64,000 bases of DNA from Mariniflexile sp. TRM1-10 (GCF_003425985.1 NZ_CP022985.1:1463501-1527500); one strand, 5' to 3'; counted from the first letter of the stretch, positions 43,554-54,056 are shown. Translations and numbers: made by a program. The notes: generated by a model not told the origin, from the sequence alone.

Positions 43554-46400
43554 ATGAGAAAAGACTGTGTATTACTATTAATTACGTTCATATATTCATT
43601 AGCCACTTTTACGCAAAATGGAAATATAAAAGGTGTTATAGCAGATGAAAATGGCATCGCTGTCCCTGGGGCAACTGTACTGATAGAAGAACTAAAAAAA
43701 GGAGCTGTTTCAGACTTTGATGGCACTTTTACCATAATTGGTATTCCTGAAGGCACCTATCATTTATCAATTAAATATTTAGGATATTCAGATTTTAAAA
43801 AAGAGGCCATTGTATCTAATTCAGAAACAACAACTTTATATGTTACATTAAGCTCTAAAAACACCGAATTGGATGAAGTTGAAATTACAGGCTATTCTTT
43901 AGGTGGACAAGCAAGAGCATTAAATGCTCAAAAAAACAAACAAAACATCACGAATATTGTTTCAACAGATCAGATAGGGAAATTCCCAGATGCCAATATT
44001 GGAGACGCCGTAAAGAGGATTCCTGGGATTACGATGCAAGTAGACCAAGGCGAGGCACGTAATATTATTATTCGTGGGTTGTCGCCTCAATTAAATTCCG
44101 TAACATTAAACGGAAGTCGTATTCCTTCTGCCGAAGGTGATAACAGAAATGTTCAAATGGATTTAATTCCTGCCGATATGATTCAAACCATAGAGGTTAG
44201 TAAAGCCATAACACCTGATATGGACGCCGATGCTTTGGGAGGTTCGGTAAACTTAATAACAAGAACATCCCCTCAAGGCTTTCGCTTATCTGCAACGGCA
44301 GGTTCTGGAATCAATTATATCACTAATAAAAGAATCCTAAATGGGTCTTTTTTATTAGGCGATAAGTCTAATGACGGCAAATTTGGTTATATGCTTTCAG
44401 CGTCTTTCAATGATAATGATTTTGGAAGTGATAACGTTGAAGCAGAATGGGAAGACGAATTTGAATATAATGCATTTGATGATGAAGATAATTTACAGGA
44501 AGTAGATGTAAACCCGTATGCTAAAGTATTTGAGATTCGAGAGTATTTGGTACAACGTATTCGCCGTAGTTTTTCAGCAAATTTTGATTATAAATTAAAT
44601 GACAATAGCAACATTTACTTTAAATCCATTTACAACTGGAGAGATGATCGTGAAAACAGGTTTCGTTTAGAGCATGAGATTTTAGATGGTGAAGATATTG
44701 AACCGGGCGATTTCACAGTAGATGGAACTGGTAATTTAACATCGTTTCCCGTAGAAGTCAAAAGGCAATCTAAAGGAGGTATTGATAACGGCCGAAATAA
44801 AAACAGACGTTTAGAAGATCAGCGTATGTTTAATTTTAGTTTGGGTGGCGAGCATTTGGCCAATACTTTGCAAATAGATTGGATGGCTTCATTATCAAAA
44901 GCCTCAGAAGAACGTTTAAACGAACGTTATTTAGAATATGAAAGTGAGTATGGTGTAGCATTCAATAACGATGCAGATAAACCATTGTTTATACCATTAT
45001 TTGCGGATGATGCTGATTTCAATAATTTTGAATTTAATGAACTAACAGAAGAAAATCAATATACAGAGGAAAAAGATCTTAATCTGTTTGCTAACTTTAA
45101 ATTACCACTAACGCTATTTCAGCAAGAAGATGGCTTTTTAAAGTTTGGACTAAGAGCTAGATTGAAAAACAAAAATCGAGACAATGACTTTACGGAATAT
45201 AGTCCACAAAGTGCTGCTTTCGAATTTTTAGGTGGCATACCGACCCGAAATTACTCAGATTCAGATTTTTTAGCAGGAAGTCAATATGCGGTTGGTACAT
45301 TCGCAACTTCTGAATTTTTAGGAAGTTTAAAATTAAACGATACTACACAATTTGAAGCAGAAAATTTGCCTGAAGAATACTTAACCGCCAATTTTGATGT
45401 AGATGAAAACGTGTATGCAGGTTATGCTATGACCAACCAAAAGCTATCAGATAAATTAAGCCTGTTAGTAGGTTTAAGGCTAGAACACACCAAAATTAAT
45501 AGTATAGGAAACGAATTAATTTTTGATGTTGAAGGCGATTATGCAGGAACAAACCAATTAAAAGATGAAAGTTCCTATACTAATGTTTTGCCCGGTCTGC
45601 ATTTAAAATACGATGTATCAAATAATACGGTTTTGCGTTTTGCGTGGACAAACACGTTGGCAAGACCAAATTATGTTGATTTGGTACCTTACAGGGAAAT
45701 TAACAATGAAGATGAAGAAATTTATTTAGGTAATTCTGAGTTAGAACCAACAACCTCCATGAATTTTGATGTGATGGCAGAACGTTATTTTAAATCCGTT
45801 GGAATTTTGTCGGCAGGTTTATTCTATAAAGATATTCAAGATTTTGTTTATACTAGCCAGTCAGAAAACACCAATGGCTACGAAGTATATCAACCATTAA
45901 ACGGCGAGGGCGCTACCATATTTGGAGCAGAGTTTTCATTACAGCGTCAGTTGGATTTTTTACCCGGTTTTGCAAAAAACTTCAATATTTATTTAAACTA
46001 TACCTATTTAACTTCTGATGCTAAAGGCATTAAAAATGAAGATGGTGAAACGCGTAATGATTTAGACTTACCACAAACGGCTCCAAATATGTTTAATGCT
46101 TCTTTAGGGTATGCCAACAAGAGATTAAGCTTGCGTTTGTCTGGAAATTATTCAGATTCCTATATCGATGAAATTGGTGGTCGTGCTTTTGAAGACAGGT
46201 ATTATGACGAGCAGTTCTTTTTAGACTTCAATGCCAATGTGTCAATAAATAAAAATTTAAGTTTATATGCAGATTTAAACAATATTACCAACCAACCATT
46301 GCGTTATTTTCAAGGAGTGAAATCTAGAACCATGCAAATGGAATATTATGGTAGACGCTTAACCTTTGGTTTAAAATACGATTTGTTTAAGAAAAATTAA
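43554..46400 (+). CDS. TonB-dependent receptor, probably for phytate
   Basis: The 948-residue receptor has a signal peptide (ending FTQNG), a CarboxypepD_reg domain (GVIADENGIAVPGATVL), a plug (KFPDANIGDAVKRIPGIT, RNIIIRGLSPQLNSVTLNG, DADALGGSVNLIT) of the Caulobacter-type receptor group, and a barrel ending RLTFGLKYDLF. The next gene, 8 bases on, encodes a phytase; this pairing suggests uptake of phytate or its products. Confidence 0.92.
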   Translation: MRKDCVLLLITFIYSLATFTQNGNIKGVIADENGIAVPGATVLIEELKKGAVSDFDGTFTIIGIPEGTYHLSIKYLGYSDFKKEAIVSNSETTTLYVTLSSKNTELDEVEITGYSLGGQARALNAQKNKQNITNIVSTDQIGKFPDANIGDAVKRIPGITMQVDQGEARNIIIRGLSPQLNSVTLNGSRIPSAEGDNRNVQMDLIPADMIQTIEVSKAITPDMDADALGGSVNLITRTSPQGFRLSATAGSGINYITNKRILNGSFLLGDKSNDGKFGYMLSASFNDNDFGSDNVEAEWEDEFEYNAFDDEDNLQEVDVNPYAKVFEIREYLVQRIRRSFSANFDYKLNDNSNIYFKSIYNWRDDRENRFRLEHEILDGEDIEPGDFTVDGTGNLTSFPVEVKRQSKGGIDNGRNKNRRLEDQRMFNFSLGGEHLANTLQIDWMASLSKASEERLNERYLEYESEYGVAFNNDADKPLFIPLFADDADFNNFEFNELTEENQYTEEKDLNLFANFKLPLTLFQQEDGFLKFGLRARLKNKNRDNDFTEYSPQSAAFEFLGGIPTRNYSDSDFLAGSQYAVGTFATSEFLGSLKLNDTTQFEAENLPEEYLTANFDVDENVYAGYAMTNQKLSDKLSLLVGLRLEHTKINSIGNELIFDVEGDYAGTNQLKDESSYTNVLPGLHLKYDVSNNTVLRFAWTNTLARPNYVDLVPYREINNEDEEIYLGNSELEPTTSMNFDVMAERYFKSVGILSAGLFYKDIQDFVYTSQSENTNGYEVYQPLNGEGATIFGAEFSLQRQLDFLPGFAKNFNIYLNYTYLTSDAKGIKNEDGETRNDLDLPQTAPNMFNASLGYANKRLSLRLSGNYSDSYIDEIGGRAFEDRYYDEQFFLDFNANVSINKNLSLYADLNNITNQPLRYFQGVKSRTMQMEYYGRRLTFGLKYDLFKKN

Positions 46401-46408
46401 GAAGGAAC

Positions 46409-47428
46409 ATGAATAAAGTAAAAGTAAATATTGTTTTTGGAATTACCGTTTTATTATTGTCCTGTGCCACTAAATTACCAGAAATAGTAGCTAAAACCGT
46501 TACAGAGAAAACACCGCACGATACCGACGATCCTGCTATTTGGATAAACAAGAATAATCCAGAACAAAGTATTGTTTTTGGTACGGATAAAGATGACGTT
46601 AATGGCGGGGTTTATGCTTTTGATTTAGATGGGAAAATCATAAAGGAAAAAAGTATCACCAATATTAGCTATCCAAATAATGTTGATGTGGCGCATGGCT
46701 TTAAATTAAATGATTCTACAACAACCGATATTATGGTGTTTTCCGAAAGGGAAAAACATCAAATACGTTTGTTCTCTGTACCAGATATGATACCATTGGA
46801 TCATGGTGGATTTAAAGTTTTTGAAGATGAAACCCATGCTGAAATGAAACGCCCCATGGGAGTATCTCTTTATAAAAACCCCGTAACAGGACATATATCG
46901 GTTTTTGTTAGTAGAAAAAAAGGACCAACAAAAGGCTATTTATATCAGTACGAATTAGTTTCAGATTCATTAGGCGTCAAAGCCAATTTACTTAGGAAAC
47001 TAGGCGCATTTAGTGGACAAAAAGAAATTGAAGCCATAGCAGTTGATGATGAAGCAGGCTTTGTTTATTATTCTGATGAAGGCATTGGTATTAGAAAATA
47101 CCATGCCAATCCAATAAAAGGCGATGTAGAAGTAGCACTTTTTGGAGGCGAGCATTTTAAAGATGATATAGAAGGTATTGCTATTACAAAGTATCAAGAC
47201 AGAGGCTATTTAATAGTTTCTAACCAACAAAAACATACCTTTAATATTTTCAGTTTAGAAACCAATGCATTTATAAAAGAACTTAATTTGGGCACTATTG
47301 AAACCGATGGTTGCGATGTGACCACAATCCCTTTAGGAAGCAAATTTCCTAACGGATTATTTGTATCCATGAATGATGAAATGAACTTCTTTTTTCATGA
47401 TTTGGCTGACCTAAAATTAGTAGAGTAA
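46409..47428 (+). CDS. Beta-propeller phytase (3-phytase) lipoprotein
   Basis: A 339-residue lipoprotein (lipobox LLLSC near residue 17) with the six-bladed phytase fold: TPHDTDDPAIWI at the N-terminus, YPNNVDVAHG, EAIAVDDEAGFVYYSDE, DDIEGIAI and ETDGCDVT, which supply the calcium-binding acidic residues. It cleaves phosphate from phytate (inositol hexakisphosphate), releasing phosphorus. Operon partner of the upstream receptor. Confidence 0.93.
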   Translation: MNKVKVNIVFGITVLLLSCATKLPEIVAKTVTEKTPHDTDDPAIWINKNNPEQSIVFGTDKDDVNGGVYAFDLDGKIIKEKSITNISYPNNVDVAHGFKLNDSTTTDIMVFSEREKHQIRLFSVPDMIPLDHGGFKVFEDETHAEMKRPMGVSLYKNPVTGHISVFVSRKKGPTKGYLYQYELVSDSLGVKANLLRKLGAFSGQKEIEAIAVDDEAGFVYYSDEGIGIRKYHANPIKGDVEVALFGGEHFKDDIEGIAITKYQDRGYLIVSNQQKHTFNIFSLETNAFIKELNLGTIETDGCDVTTIPLGSKFPNGLFVSMNDEMNFFFHDLADLKLVE

Positions 47429-47447
47429 CCCATTTATTACATATTTC

Positions 47448-47478
47448 AAAACCCTTTCTGGAAACAGAGAGGGTTTTT
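47448..47478 (+). terminator. Terminator of the phytase operon
   Basis: AAAACCCTTTCTG (47448-47460), GAAA loop, CAGAGAGGGTTTTT with one G-U pair. Confidence 0.85.
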
Positions 47479-47557
47479 GTTGATTTTATTGGAATAATTT
47501 ACTAACTTAGAGTACTGCATTATACCATGCTATATTGTTTCACTTAAAATTGTTGTT

Positions 47558-47833
47558 ATGCTTCCTCCTTTTAGATCAGAAATTAGAAATTCTCCATCGC
47601 AGCAAACTATAAAAATATATTTGAGTGATGAGTCTTTAGATGCCAATATTAAAAGTCATCTAGAACATTTTACCGAAATTGAATCCATAGAAATAACCGA
47701 TACTATCGAGCAAAATCGCGCCGACGAAAACCTAACTATTATTTTAAAAGACTCGGTAGATATTAATAGAATGAAAGCATCCATCGATTCTAGTTTATGG
47801 TGGTATTTTGAAAGGGATATGGCTGATGATTAA
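47558..47833 (+). CDS. Small protein of unknown function
   Basis: A 91-residue acidic protein without signal peptide or membrane segment and no family I recognise. It ends in SSLWWYFERDMADD. Its stop overlaps the convergent vsr gene by 4 bases. The start ATG at 47558 follows a plain AT-rich gap of about 80 bases from the terminator. Confidence 0.6.
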   Translation: MLPPFRSEIRNSPSQQTIKIYLSDESLDANIKSHLEHFTEIESIEITDTIEQNRADENLTIILKDSVDINRMKASIDSSLWWYFERDMADD

Positions 47834-48300
47834 TTATTTTCTCCAACGTCTATGTAAACCAATATATCGTTAATGCATTTGTCTAGTTCGGTTTTAATAT
47901 CCTTTGCCCAAAACCTAAACACGGTATAGCCCATTTCAATAAGTTGCTGGTTTACCTCTTTATCGCGCTGCATATTCCGTTCTATTTTTGGTATCCAAAA
48001 ACCACGATTGCTTTGTATGGTTTCCTTGCGTTCGTTCCAATTAAACCCATGCCAAAATTCGCCATCAATAAAAACAGCTAATTTGTACTTTTTAATGGAA
48101 ACATCGGGTTTTCCGGGAAGCTTTCTATTGTTTACTCTATACCTCACCCCTTTTCTCCAAAGCGCTTTTCTAAAAAGCATTTCTGGCTTGGTGTTTTTGC
48201 CACCAATCTTGCTCATTATTTTTGAGCGTTTTTTAGTGGTATAAAAACCCGATTCCTCATTAAACCGAGGGACTTTTATTTTATCTTCATTATAAACCAT
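47830..48300 (-). CDS. vsr: Very short patch repair endonuclease-like protein (Vsr)
   Basis: The 156-residue protein matches Vsr throughout: KKRSKIMSKIGGKNTKPEM (start of domain), RYRVNNRKLPGKPDVSI, the catalytic aspartate in AVFIDGEFWHG, then FWIPKIERNMQRD and MGYTVFRFWAKDI. Vsr nicks T:G mismatches arising from deaminated 5-methylcytosine. The E. coli enzyme has DGCFWH with zinc-binding cysteines; here the cysteine is glutamate. No cytosine methyltransferase is near, so it is an orphan. Confidence 0.9.
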   Translation of the reverse strand: MVYNEDKIKVPRFNEESGFYTTKKRSKIMSKIGGKNTKPEMLFRKALWRKGVRYRVNNRKLPGKPDVSIKKYKLAVFIDGEFWHGFNWNERKETIQSNRGFWIPKIERNMQRDKEVNQQLIEMGYTVFRFWAKDIKTELDKCINDILVYIDVGENN

Positions 48301-48409
48301 AAAAATTTAATACTCATAAGCACAGATTATATGGATGCGTAGGTAACATTAAAAAACTAAATCTTTTTAATTTCCGTATTATAATTTCCTGACTTTTAAG
48401 GCAATAACA

Positions 48410-48886
48410 TTATTTTATAAGTTCGTTAGCCTTATCATATACCAAATGGGACTCCCAACCGCGGTATAAAAAGTAATCTATAAACTTCTTCTTTTTCTTA
48501 AAAAGGTTGGACTCTTTTATAGAATTCGCCTTTTTTTCGGCTAAATCATTAAAAACCCCGATATACTCCTCGTCCGAAATATCTGCAAGCGCTTGTTTTA
48601 TGTTAACTTTGCCTACGCCTTTTTTCTTTAATTCAAAAGTTAAACGGCGTCGGCCCCAAGCCTTTATTTTGAACTTACCACTTACAAATGTTTTGGCAAA
48701 ACGTTCTTCGTTTAGAAAATTATGCTGCAACAGGTGTACCACAATAACATCGATCGCTTCGGGTATCATATACATATCGGTAAGCTTTTGCACAACTTCT
48801 TTATGGCAACGTTCTTGGTATGCACAATAATGCTCCAGTTTTTTGGTAGCTTCTTGTAGCGTATATGTTTTTCTGGTTTGCTGCAT
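48410..48886 (-). CDS. recX: Regulatory protein RecX
   Basis: RecX binds RecA filaments and limits recombination. The 158-residue form starting at the ATG ending at 48886 (MQQTRKTYTLQEAT) shows three helical repeats, including CHKEVVQKL, FVSGKFKIKAWGRRRLTFELKKKGV and FLYRGWESHLVYDK. A longer ORF back to 48946 would add 20 hydrophobic, Cys-rich residues and is unlikely to be used. Confidence 0.92.
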   Translation of the reverse strand: MQQTRKTYTLQEATKKLEHYCAYQERCHKEVVQKLTDMYMIPEAIDVIVVHLLQHNFLNEERFAKTFVSGKFKIKAWGRRRLTFELKKKGVGKVNIKQALADISDEEYIGVFNDLAEKKANSIKESNLFKKKKKFIDYFLYRGWESHLVYDKANELIK

Positions 48887-48995
48887 GGTACACCAAAAAT
48901 AACAATAGAAACAGAAACAATGAGTATAAAAAATTATAAAAACCAAATGTTGCTGTACAAAACAATGTTACACCACCGCTTTTAAACTTAACACC

Positions 48996-50855
48996 ATGAA
49001 AAAAATTATTTTTATAAAACCACTCTCCTTTTTTATAACCCTTTTTTGTGCCATTAATTTTGGGTTTGGGCAATGTGGTACAGAAACAGCAACTTGGAAT
49101 GGAAGTACATGGAATTGGGATGGCACTACCCTCCCCAATACAGTCCCTACAATAGGTGCTACTGATCAAGTGATTATTAATGGTAACTATGATACAAGTT
49201 TAGGCGGGTCGCAGACAAGCTTTAGTGCCTGTAGTTTAACTGTAAATGCAGGTTTTGATTTAACCGTTTCTAATGGCGATTATGTTGAAGTTGAAAATGA
49301 TGTTGTTGCCAACGGTGGCATTACTGTCCAATCGCAAGCAAATTTTATACAAAATAATGATGCCGCTACCTTTACCGATAATACTGGCGGTTTAGTTGTT
49401 GTATCAAAGGAAAAAACCATGCAAAGATGGTATAGTTACACGTATTGGAGTTCGCCAACACAAACTGAAACTATTGAAGGTGCTTTAGGTAACACACCTA
49501 CTGATAGACGTTTTTCATTCAACGCCACTAATTATATAGATTTGTTAGCGGAAATTGGAAACACCAATACATTTATAGCGGGACAAGATGGTTTTGATGA
49601 TAATGGAAACGATTGGGTTAATACTCAAACTGGACCTATGGTTCCTGGTGTTGGATATGCTGCAACAGCTAGTGAATTTGGACCTGCTTTTCCCCGTACA
49701 GAACAATTTGATTTTTATGGTGCTTTTAATAATGGTGAAGTTTTAGTGCCGTTAGTTAGCAATAGTCTTGGTGCTTATGAAGACTGGAATTTAGTAGGTA
49801 ATCCATATCCTAGTGCCATAAGCGCAGACCAGTTTTTCGCTGTTAATGCAGGTTTAGTAGATATGATTTATTTATGGGATCAAGGTACACCACCAAGTAG
49901 TACTAACAGTGGTAACCAAAACTCTAACTTCTCGAATGATGACTACGCTATTATAAATGGATTTGGAGAAATAGGCGCTAGAGCAGACACAGGTATACCT
50001 CCAAACAGGTTTGTACCTTCGGGTCAAGGCTTTTTTGTTATAGCTGCAGCTACTGGAAATTTAACCTTTAATAACTCGATGCGTGCTATTACTCATGATA
50101 ATAGTCAATTTTTCAAAAGCATAAAAACTAAAAGTAAATATACCAATAGTAATGCAAACAAAATATGGGTTAATTTAACTTCAGATAATGGTATATACAA
50201 TCAAATTATGGTTGGTTATACAAATGGTGCAACCAATGCAAATGATGGTACTTTTTATGATGCACCACGTGGTTTAGCTTCCCTTAATAGTACCTCATTA
50301 TATTCTGTTATAGAAAATGATAATGGTAAATTTGCTATTCAAGCTAAAGACGCCAGTAACCTTAACGAAAATGAAATTATTAACCTTGGTTTTAAATCAA
50401 CCATAAGTGTGGCTACCTTATTTAAATTATCGGTGGCTAAGGTAGAAGGCGACTTTTTAAACTGCCATACTGTTTATTTAAAAGATAATTTGCTTAATAA
50501 AGTACATTGTTTATCGACGTCCGATTATACATTTACATCGGCAGTTGGTGAATTTAACAACCGTTTTGAAATTGCTTTTAGCGACCAAGCTTTAACCATA
50601 GAAGATGCCCTTTTAAGCAATAATTCACTTAGAATTATTGAACTGGAAAACGGTTATGTACAGTTTACTACTTCTAATAATTTAAGTATTAAAGCGGTTT
50701 CAATTCATGATTTATTAGGAAGACAGTTGTATCACTTTACAGGTGGTTCTACTTCTGAAACATATAAACTTTCAAACTTAAACAATAGTGTTTATATTGC
50801 TAAAGTAGAACTTTCAAGTGGTAGGGTTATTAGCAAAAAGGCGTTTAAAAAGTGA
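48996..50855 (+). CDS. T9SS type A sorting-domain protein
   Basis: A 619-residue secreted protein. It has a signal peptide (ending GFGQC, near 26), beta-rich repeats with TWNGSTWNWDGTTLPNTVPT and right-handed-helix-like strands, a central YWSSPTQ/WNLVGNPYPSAI region common in Bacteroidota secreted proteins, and a C-terminal sorting domain (ISIHDLLGRQLYHF-like strand, then VELSSGRVISKKAFKK) for export and anchoring by type IX secretion. Exact role unknown. Divergent from recX. Confidence 0.88.
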   Translation: MKKIIFIKPLSFFITLFCAINFGFGQCGTETATWNGSTWNWDGTTLPNTVPTIGATDQVIINGNYDTSLGGSQTSFSACSLTVNAGFDLTVSNGDYVEVENDVVANGGITVQSQANFIQNNDAATFTDNTGGLVVVSKEKTMQRWYSYTYWSSPTQTETIEGALGNTPTDRRFSFNATNYIDLLAEIGNTNTFIAGQDGFDDNGNDWVNTQTGPMVPGVGYAATASEFGPAFPRTEQFDFYGAFNNGEVLVPLVSNSLGAYEDWNLVGNPYPSAISADQFFAVNAGLVDMIYLWDQGTPPSSTNSGNQNSNFSNDDYAIINGFGEIGARADTGIPPNRFVPSGQGFFVIAAATGNLTFNNSMRAITHDNSQFFKSIKTKSKYTNSNANKIWVNLTSDNGIYNQIMVGYTNGATNANDGTFYDAPRGLASLNSTSLYSVIENDNGKFAIQAKDASNLNENEIINLGFKSTISVATLFKLSVAKVEGDFLNCHTVYLKDNLLNKVHCLSTSDYTFTSAVGEFNNRFEIAFSDQALTIEDALLSNNSLRIIELENGYVQFTTSNNLSIKAVSIHDLLGRQLYHFTGGSTSETYKLSNLNNSVYIAKVELSSGRVISKKAFKK

Positions 50856-50921
50856 TTTAGTAAAACGTGAAATCGCCACTTTTTTTAATTAGTATATTAG
50901 TGGCTTAAACATTTTATATCG

Positions 50922-53333
50922 TTACAAACTATATTTTAAAGACAAAATAAAATTTCTACCCGCTGCTGCAATACCCGACGAATAGGTTTTATAGCGTTGG
51001 TTCGTAATGTTCTCTAAACTAGCGGTTATACTTGTCGATTCACTTATTTGATACTGACTTCTAAAATTAAGCGTGTACCACGACGGGCTATACGGATTAC
51101 CATTGGCGTCTTTGGCGTATATATAATCTTTTTCAATTTCGGAAGGTGCTAATTGATAGTAAGACAATTCGTTATTATAAACCGCAAAGACATCGAATTT
51201 TAGATTATTATGTTCCCAAACCAAATGGGTATTTCCAAAGTTAGGTGCTGCATGTCTAACCGGTACCTCAACCCCATCATCTACTTCACTACCACCAACC
51301 ACACTATATTGTGAGGTTAACTTTAATTGATTGGTTAAGGCTAATTTCATACCAACTTCAAACCCATAAATCCAAGCTTTTGAAGCGTTTTGTATGGCTT
51401 GCACGTTACTTAATTCGCCAGCATACATAATTTGGGTTTCGCCATTTAAAGCAAAATAACGTCGTACTAAAGCATTATCTAAATAGGTGTAATAACTGCT
51501 TAGGTCTAAAACAAACTTTTCATTAAAATTAAGTTTCAAACCCAGTTCGCCTCCATAAGCATATTCAGGCTTTAAGTTATTGTTTGGCACAACTACTGAA
51601 CCCGGTTCCGAGTCGAATACTTTACCAATATCGTCTATATTGGGTGCTCTGAACGCCGATGATGCATTTAATTTCCATTGCAATATGGCGTTAGGCGACC
51701 AACGGATTCCCGCAGTTCCTGTAAGTGCCGATGATTCGTTATGAGCCCTATTAAAAGGCAAGTTTAAATACACATTGTTTTCTGAAAAATCAGCATGAGA
51801 GGTTATATAATTAAAACGCAACCCCGACTGAAATACAAGCTTTAAATTGGGCTTGTATTTAATACTTGTATAAGCCGCCGCCGATTGCCAACTAGCCCCA
51901 TTAGGATATCTTGAAACGGTTGGAATGGTGATGTTAGTACTTATATTTTCTTCTTCACCCTGCGACATTACCTTGTTGTAAACGTATTCTAAACCATAAA
52001 AAAGTTTGGTTTTAAGCGCTAGGGTTTTTTCAAAATCCAAATTAAAAGAATAGGCATCTACGGCTTCGTTTCCTAAATTCCTTATGTCGGATTGAAAGTC
52101 TCTATCCATTCTGCTTTCCTGAAAATTTTGATAGGCTATGGTGGCTTTTATTTTATCGTATAGATTGGAATGGCTACTTAATTTAATAATTTGCAAGTTG
52201 GACATAAACCAGTTTTGCGGCCCATAACTCCATTCGGCCGAACGTAACACGTCGTTTTTGTAACGAATCAATCGGTCGTATCTGGGATAATCGGAGGTAG
52301 TGGTGTAAAACAATCCTAAATTAAAACTTAAATTGTCTTGAGGTTTAAAATGTACTTTTTGTAATAAATTTAATTGTTGGTAACCTGTTACTTTTTGCAC
52401 CAATGGATTGTTATTTTGTATTATAACATCACCACTATTGGTTGCTAGAGCAAATTCGGGGCGTAAATACGAGATAGGGCCATGTTTTCCCATACGTAAA
52501 TCGCCAAAATCGCTGTAACTGACATTCGTCAAAAATGCCCATTTTTTGTAACCCAGGTTAAAATCAATGTGAGCTGTTTTTTCATCGCTTGCTGTGGCAT
52601 ATCTCACTATAGTATTCGCTTTGAAAAATAACGAATCGGTTAACGATGTTTCTGGTTGTTGGGTATAAAAACTCATAACGCCGCCAATGGCATCGCTTCC
52701 ATAAATAACTGAGCCAGAGCCCAAGGTAACTTCGGTGTTTTGTATTGAAAAGGGATCGATAGAAATAACGCTTTGTAAATTACCGCCTCTAAAAATAGCA
52801 TTGTTCATTCTAACGCCATCTACTGTAATTAACAATCGATTTGTTGAAAATCCTCTAATCATAGGGCTTCCGCCACCTAGCTGACTTTTCTGTACATATA
52901 CTTGCCCGGTGCTTTCCAATAAATCGGCACTGGTTTGTGGGTTTCCAAATTGAATGGCCTCGGCATTGATATTGATTATTTTCTGGGGAATATCGCGTTT
53001 ACTTTGTTCGAACTTGGATGCCGATATAACAATTTCGTCTAAACCTTCTGTATTAGATTCCAAATATACCCTGTTTGATTGCTCTAACTGATGCTTGGTT
53101 ATTTCTTTAAGGACGTGCGATAAGTGTTTGAAATAAATAATTTCATTATCTGAAAACTCATCTAAAGACGCTTCTCCCAAAAAGTTGGTAACCGTACTTT
53201 TAGACTTGTCTATATTATAAATAGCTACACCAAAAATAGGTTCTCTCGTAAGGCTATTTAGCACCTTAATGTTTTGAGCCTCAAGTTGTATGGACGCAAA
53301 TAAAAAGAATGAAATAGCAAAAAAAAACTTCAT
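50922..53333 (-). CDS. TonB-dependent receptor, siderophore/vitamin type
   Basis: An 803-residue receptor with signal peptide (ending LEAQ), a short CarboxypepD_reg-like domain, a plug with SPMIRGFSTNRLLITVDGVRMNN and GSVIYGSDAIGGVM, and a barrel ending FILSLKYSL. The plug is of the BtuB/CirA/FepA group, so iron complexes, haem or cobalamin are possible ligands. It lies 3 bases downstream of recO in the porZ-recO-receptor operon. Confidence 0.92.
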   Translation of the reverse strand: MKFFFAISFFLFASIQLEAQNIKVLNSLTREPIFGVAIYNIDKSKSTVTNFLGEASLDEFSDNEIIYFKHLSHVLKEITKHQLEQSNRVYLESNTEGLDEIVISASKFEQSKRDIPQKIININAEAIQFGNPQTSADLLESTGQVYVQKSQLGGGSPMIRGFSTNRLLITVDGVRMNNAIFRGGNLQSVISIDPFSIQNTEVTLGSGSVIYGSDAIGGVMSFYTQQPETSLTDSLFFKANTIVRYATASDEKTAHIDFNLGYKKWAFLTNVSYSDFGDLRMGKHGPISYLRPEFALATNSGDVIIQNNNPLVQKVTGYQQLNLLQKVHFKPQDNLSFNLGLFYTTTSDYPRYDRLIRYKNDVLRSAEWSYGPQNWFMSNLQIIKLSSHSNLYDKIKATIAYQNFQESRMDRDFQSDIRNLGNEAVDAYSFNLDFEKTLALKTKLFYGLEYVYNKVMSQGEEENISTNITIPTVSRYPNGASWQSAAAYTSIKYKPNLKLVFQSGLRFNYITSHADFSENNVYLNLPFNRAHNESSALTGTAGIRWSPNAILQWKLNASSAFRAPNIDDIGKVFDSEPGSVVVPNNNLKPEYAYGGELGLKLNFNEKFVLDLSSYYTYLDNALVRRYFALNGETQIMYAGELSNVQAIQNASKAWIYGFEVGMKLALTNQLKLTSQYSVVGGSEVDDGVEVPVRHAAPNFGNTHLVWEHNNLKFDVFAVYNNELSYYQLAPSEIEKDYIYAKDANGNPYSPSWYTLNFRSQYQISESTSITASLENITNQRYKTYSSGIAAAGRNFILSLKYSL

Positions 53334-53336
53334 GGT

Positions 53337-54056
53337 TTAATTAAAAACTTGATTAAATACTTGCAGTGATTTTGGTGGTTTAAAACTTCCCAAATGTAAT
53401 TCAAAATAAAGCAACATCATACTTAAAAATGATTGTCTCTGTTTTGAATTTATCTTTACTGCTGGTAAGGCATCAAATGTTGTGCCCAACAACTGTTTTA
53501 AAAGTATTAAATTTTCACCCGAAATGGTGTAATTATCATGCTGATTGGTTTCAAACTTGCCTTCTTTCAAATTAAAATAAGAACATTCTGTATTAGATGT
53601 TTCTGGGTAAAAACCTAGGTATTTGGATAAATTCAATAAGAATAATAAATGAAAATTTGAAAATTCAGATTGCTCATCCAACCATAACAACGTGGTTTCT
53701 ATATAGTTAAACAGTGTCTCGTTAGGCTCTTCTTCTTTTAAAGTACTTGATAAAACTTCAGACAAAAACATAACAATAGCACTTTTTAAAACATGGGTAT
53801 GCAAACTACTATATACTTGATTTACTTTAGTGTCACTAATGCTCTGGAGCGACCTATTTTCTTTATAATGAATGCTTAATTGCAATTGCGAAAGTGGCTG
53901 AAAATAAGCTGCTTTGGTGTTGGATTTTTTGTTTTTTAAAACGCCCCGTAACAAAAAATCAACAATACCTAACTGCTGGGTATAGCATTTTACAATTAAA
54001 TCGTTGTCTTTATATTTTAATTTTGAAAGAACAATAGCGTTTGTAGTAATAAGCAT
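53337..54056 (-). CDS. recO: DNA repair protein RecO
   Basis: The 239-residue RecO has an OB-fold N-terminus (AIVLSKLKYKDNDLIVKCYTQQLG) and helical C-terminal part; RecO loads RecA on SSB-coated DNA with RecR. Its ATG overlaps the porZ stop by one base (TAATG), so translation is coupled. Confidence 0.94.
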   Translation of the reverse strand: MLITTNAIVLSKLKYKDNDLIVKCYTQQLGIVDFLLRGVLKNKKSNTKAAYFQPLSQLQLSIHYKENRSLQSISDTKVNQVYSSLHTHVLKSAIVMFLSEVLSSTLKEEEPNETLFNYIETTLLWLDEQSEFSNFHLLFLLNLSKYLGFYPETSNTECSYFNLKEGKFETNQHDNYTISGENLILLKQLLGTTFDALPAVKINSKQRQSFLSMMLLYFELHLGSFKPPKSLQVFNQVFN

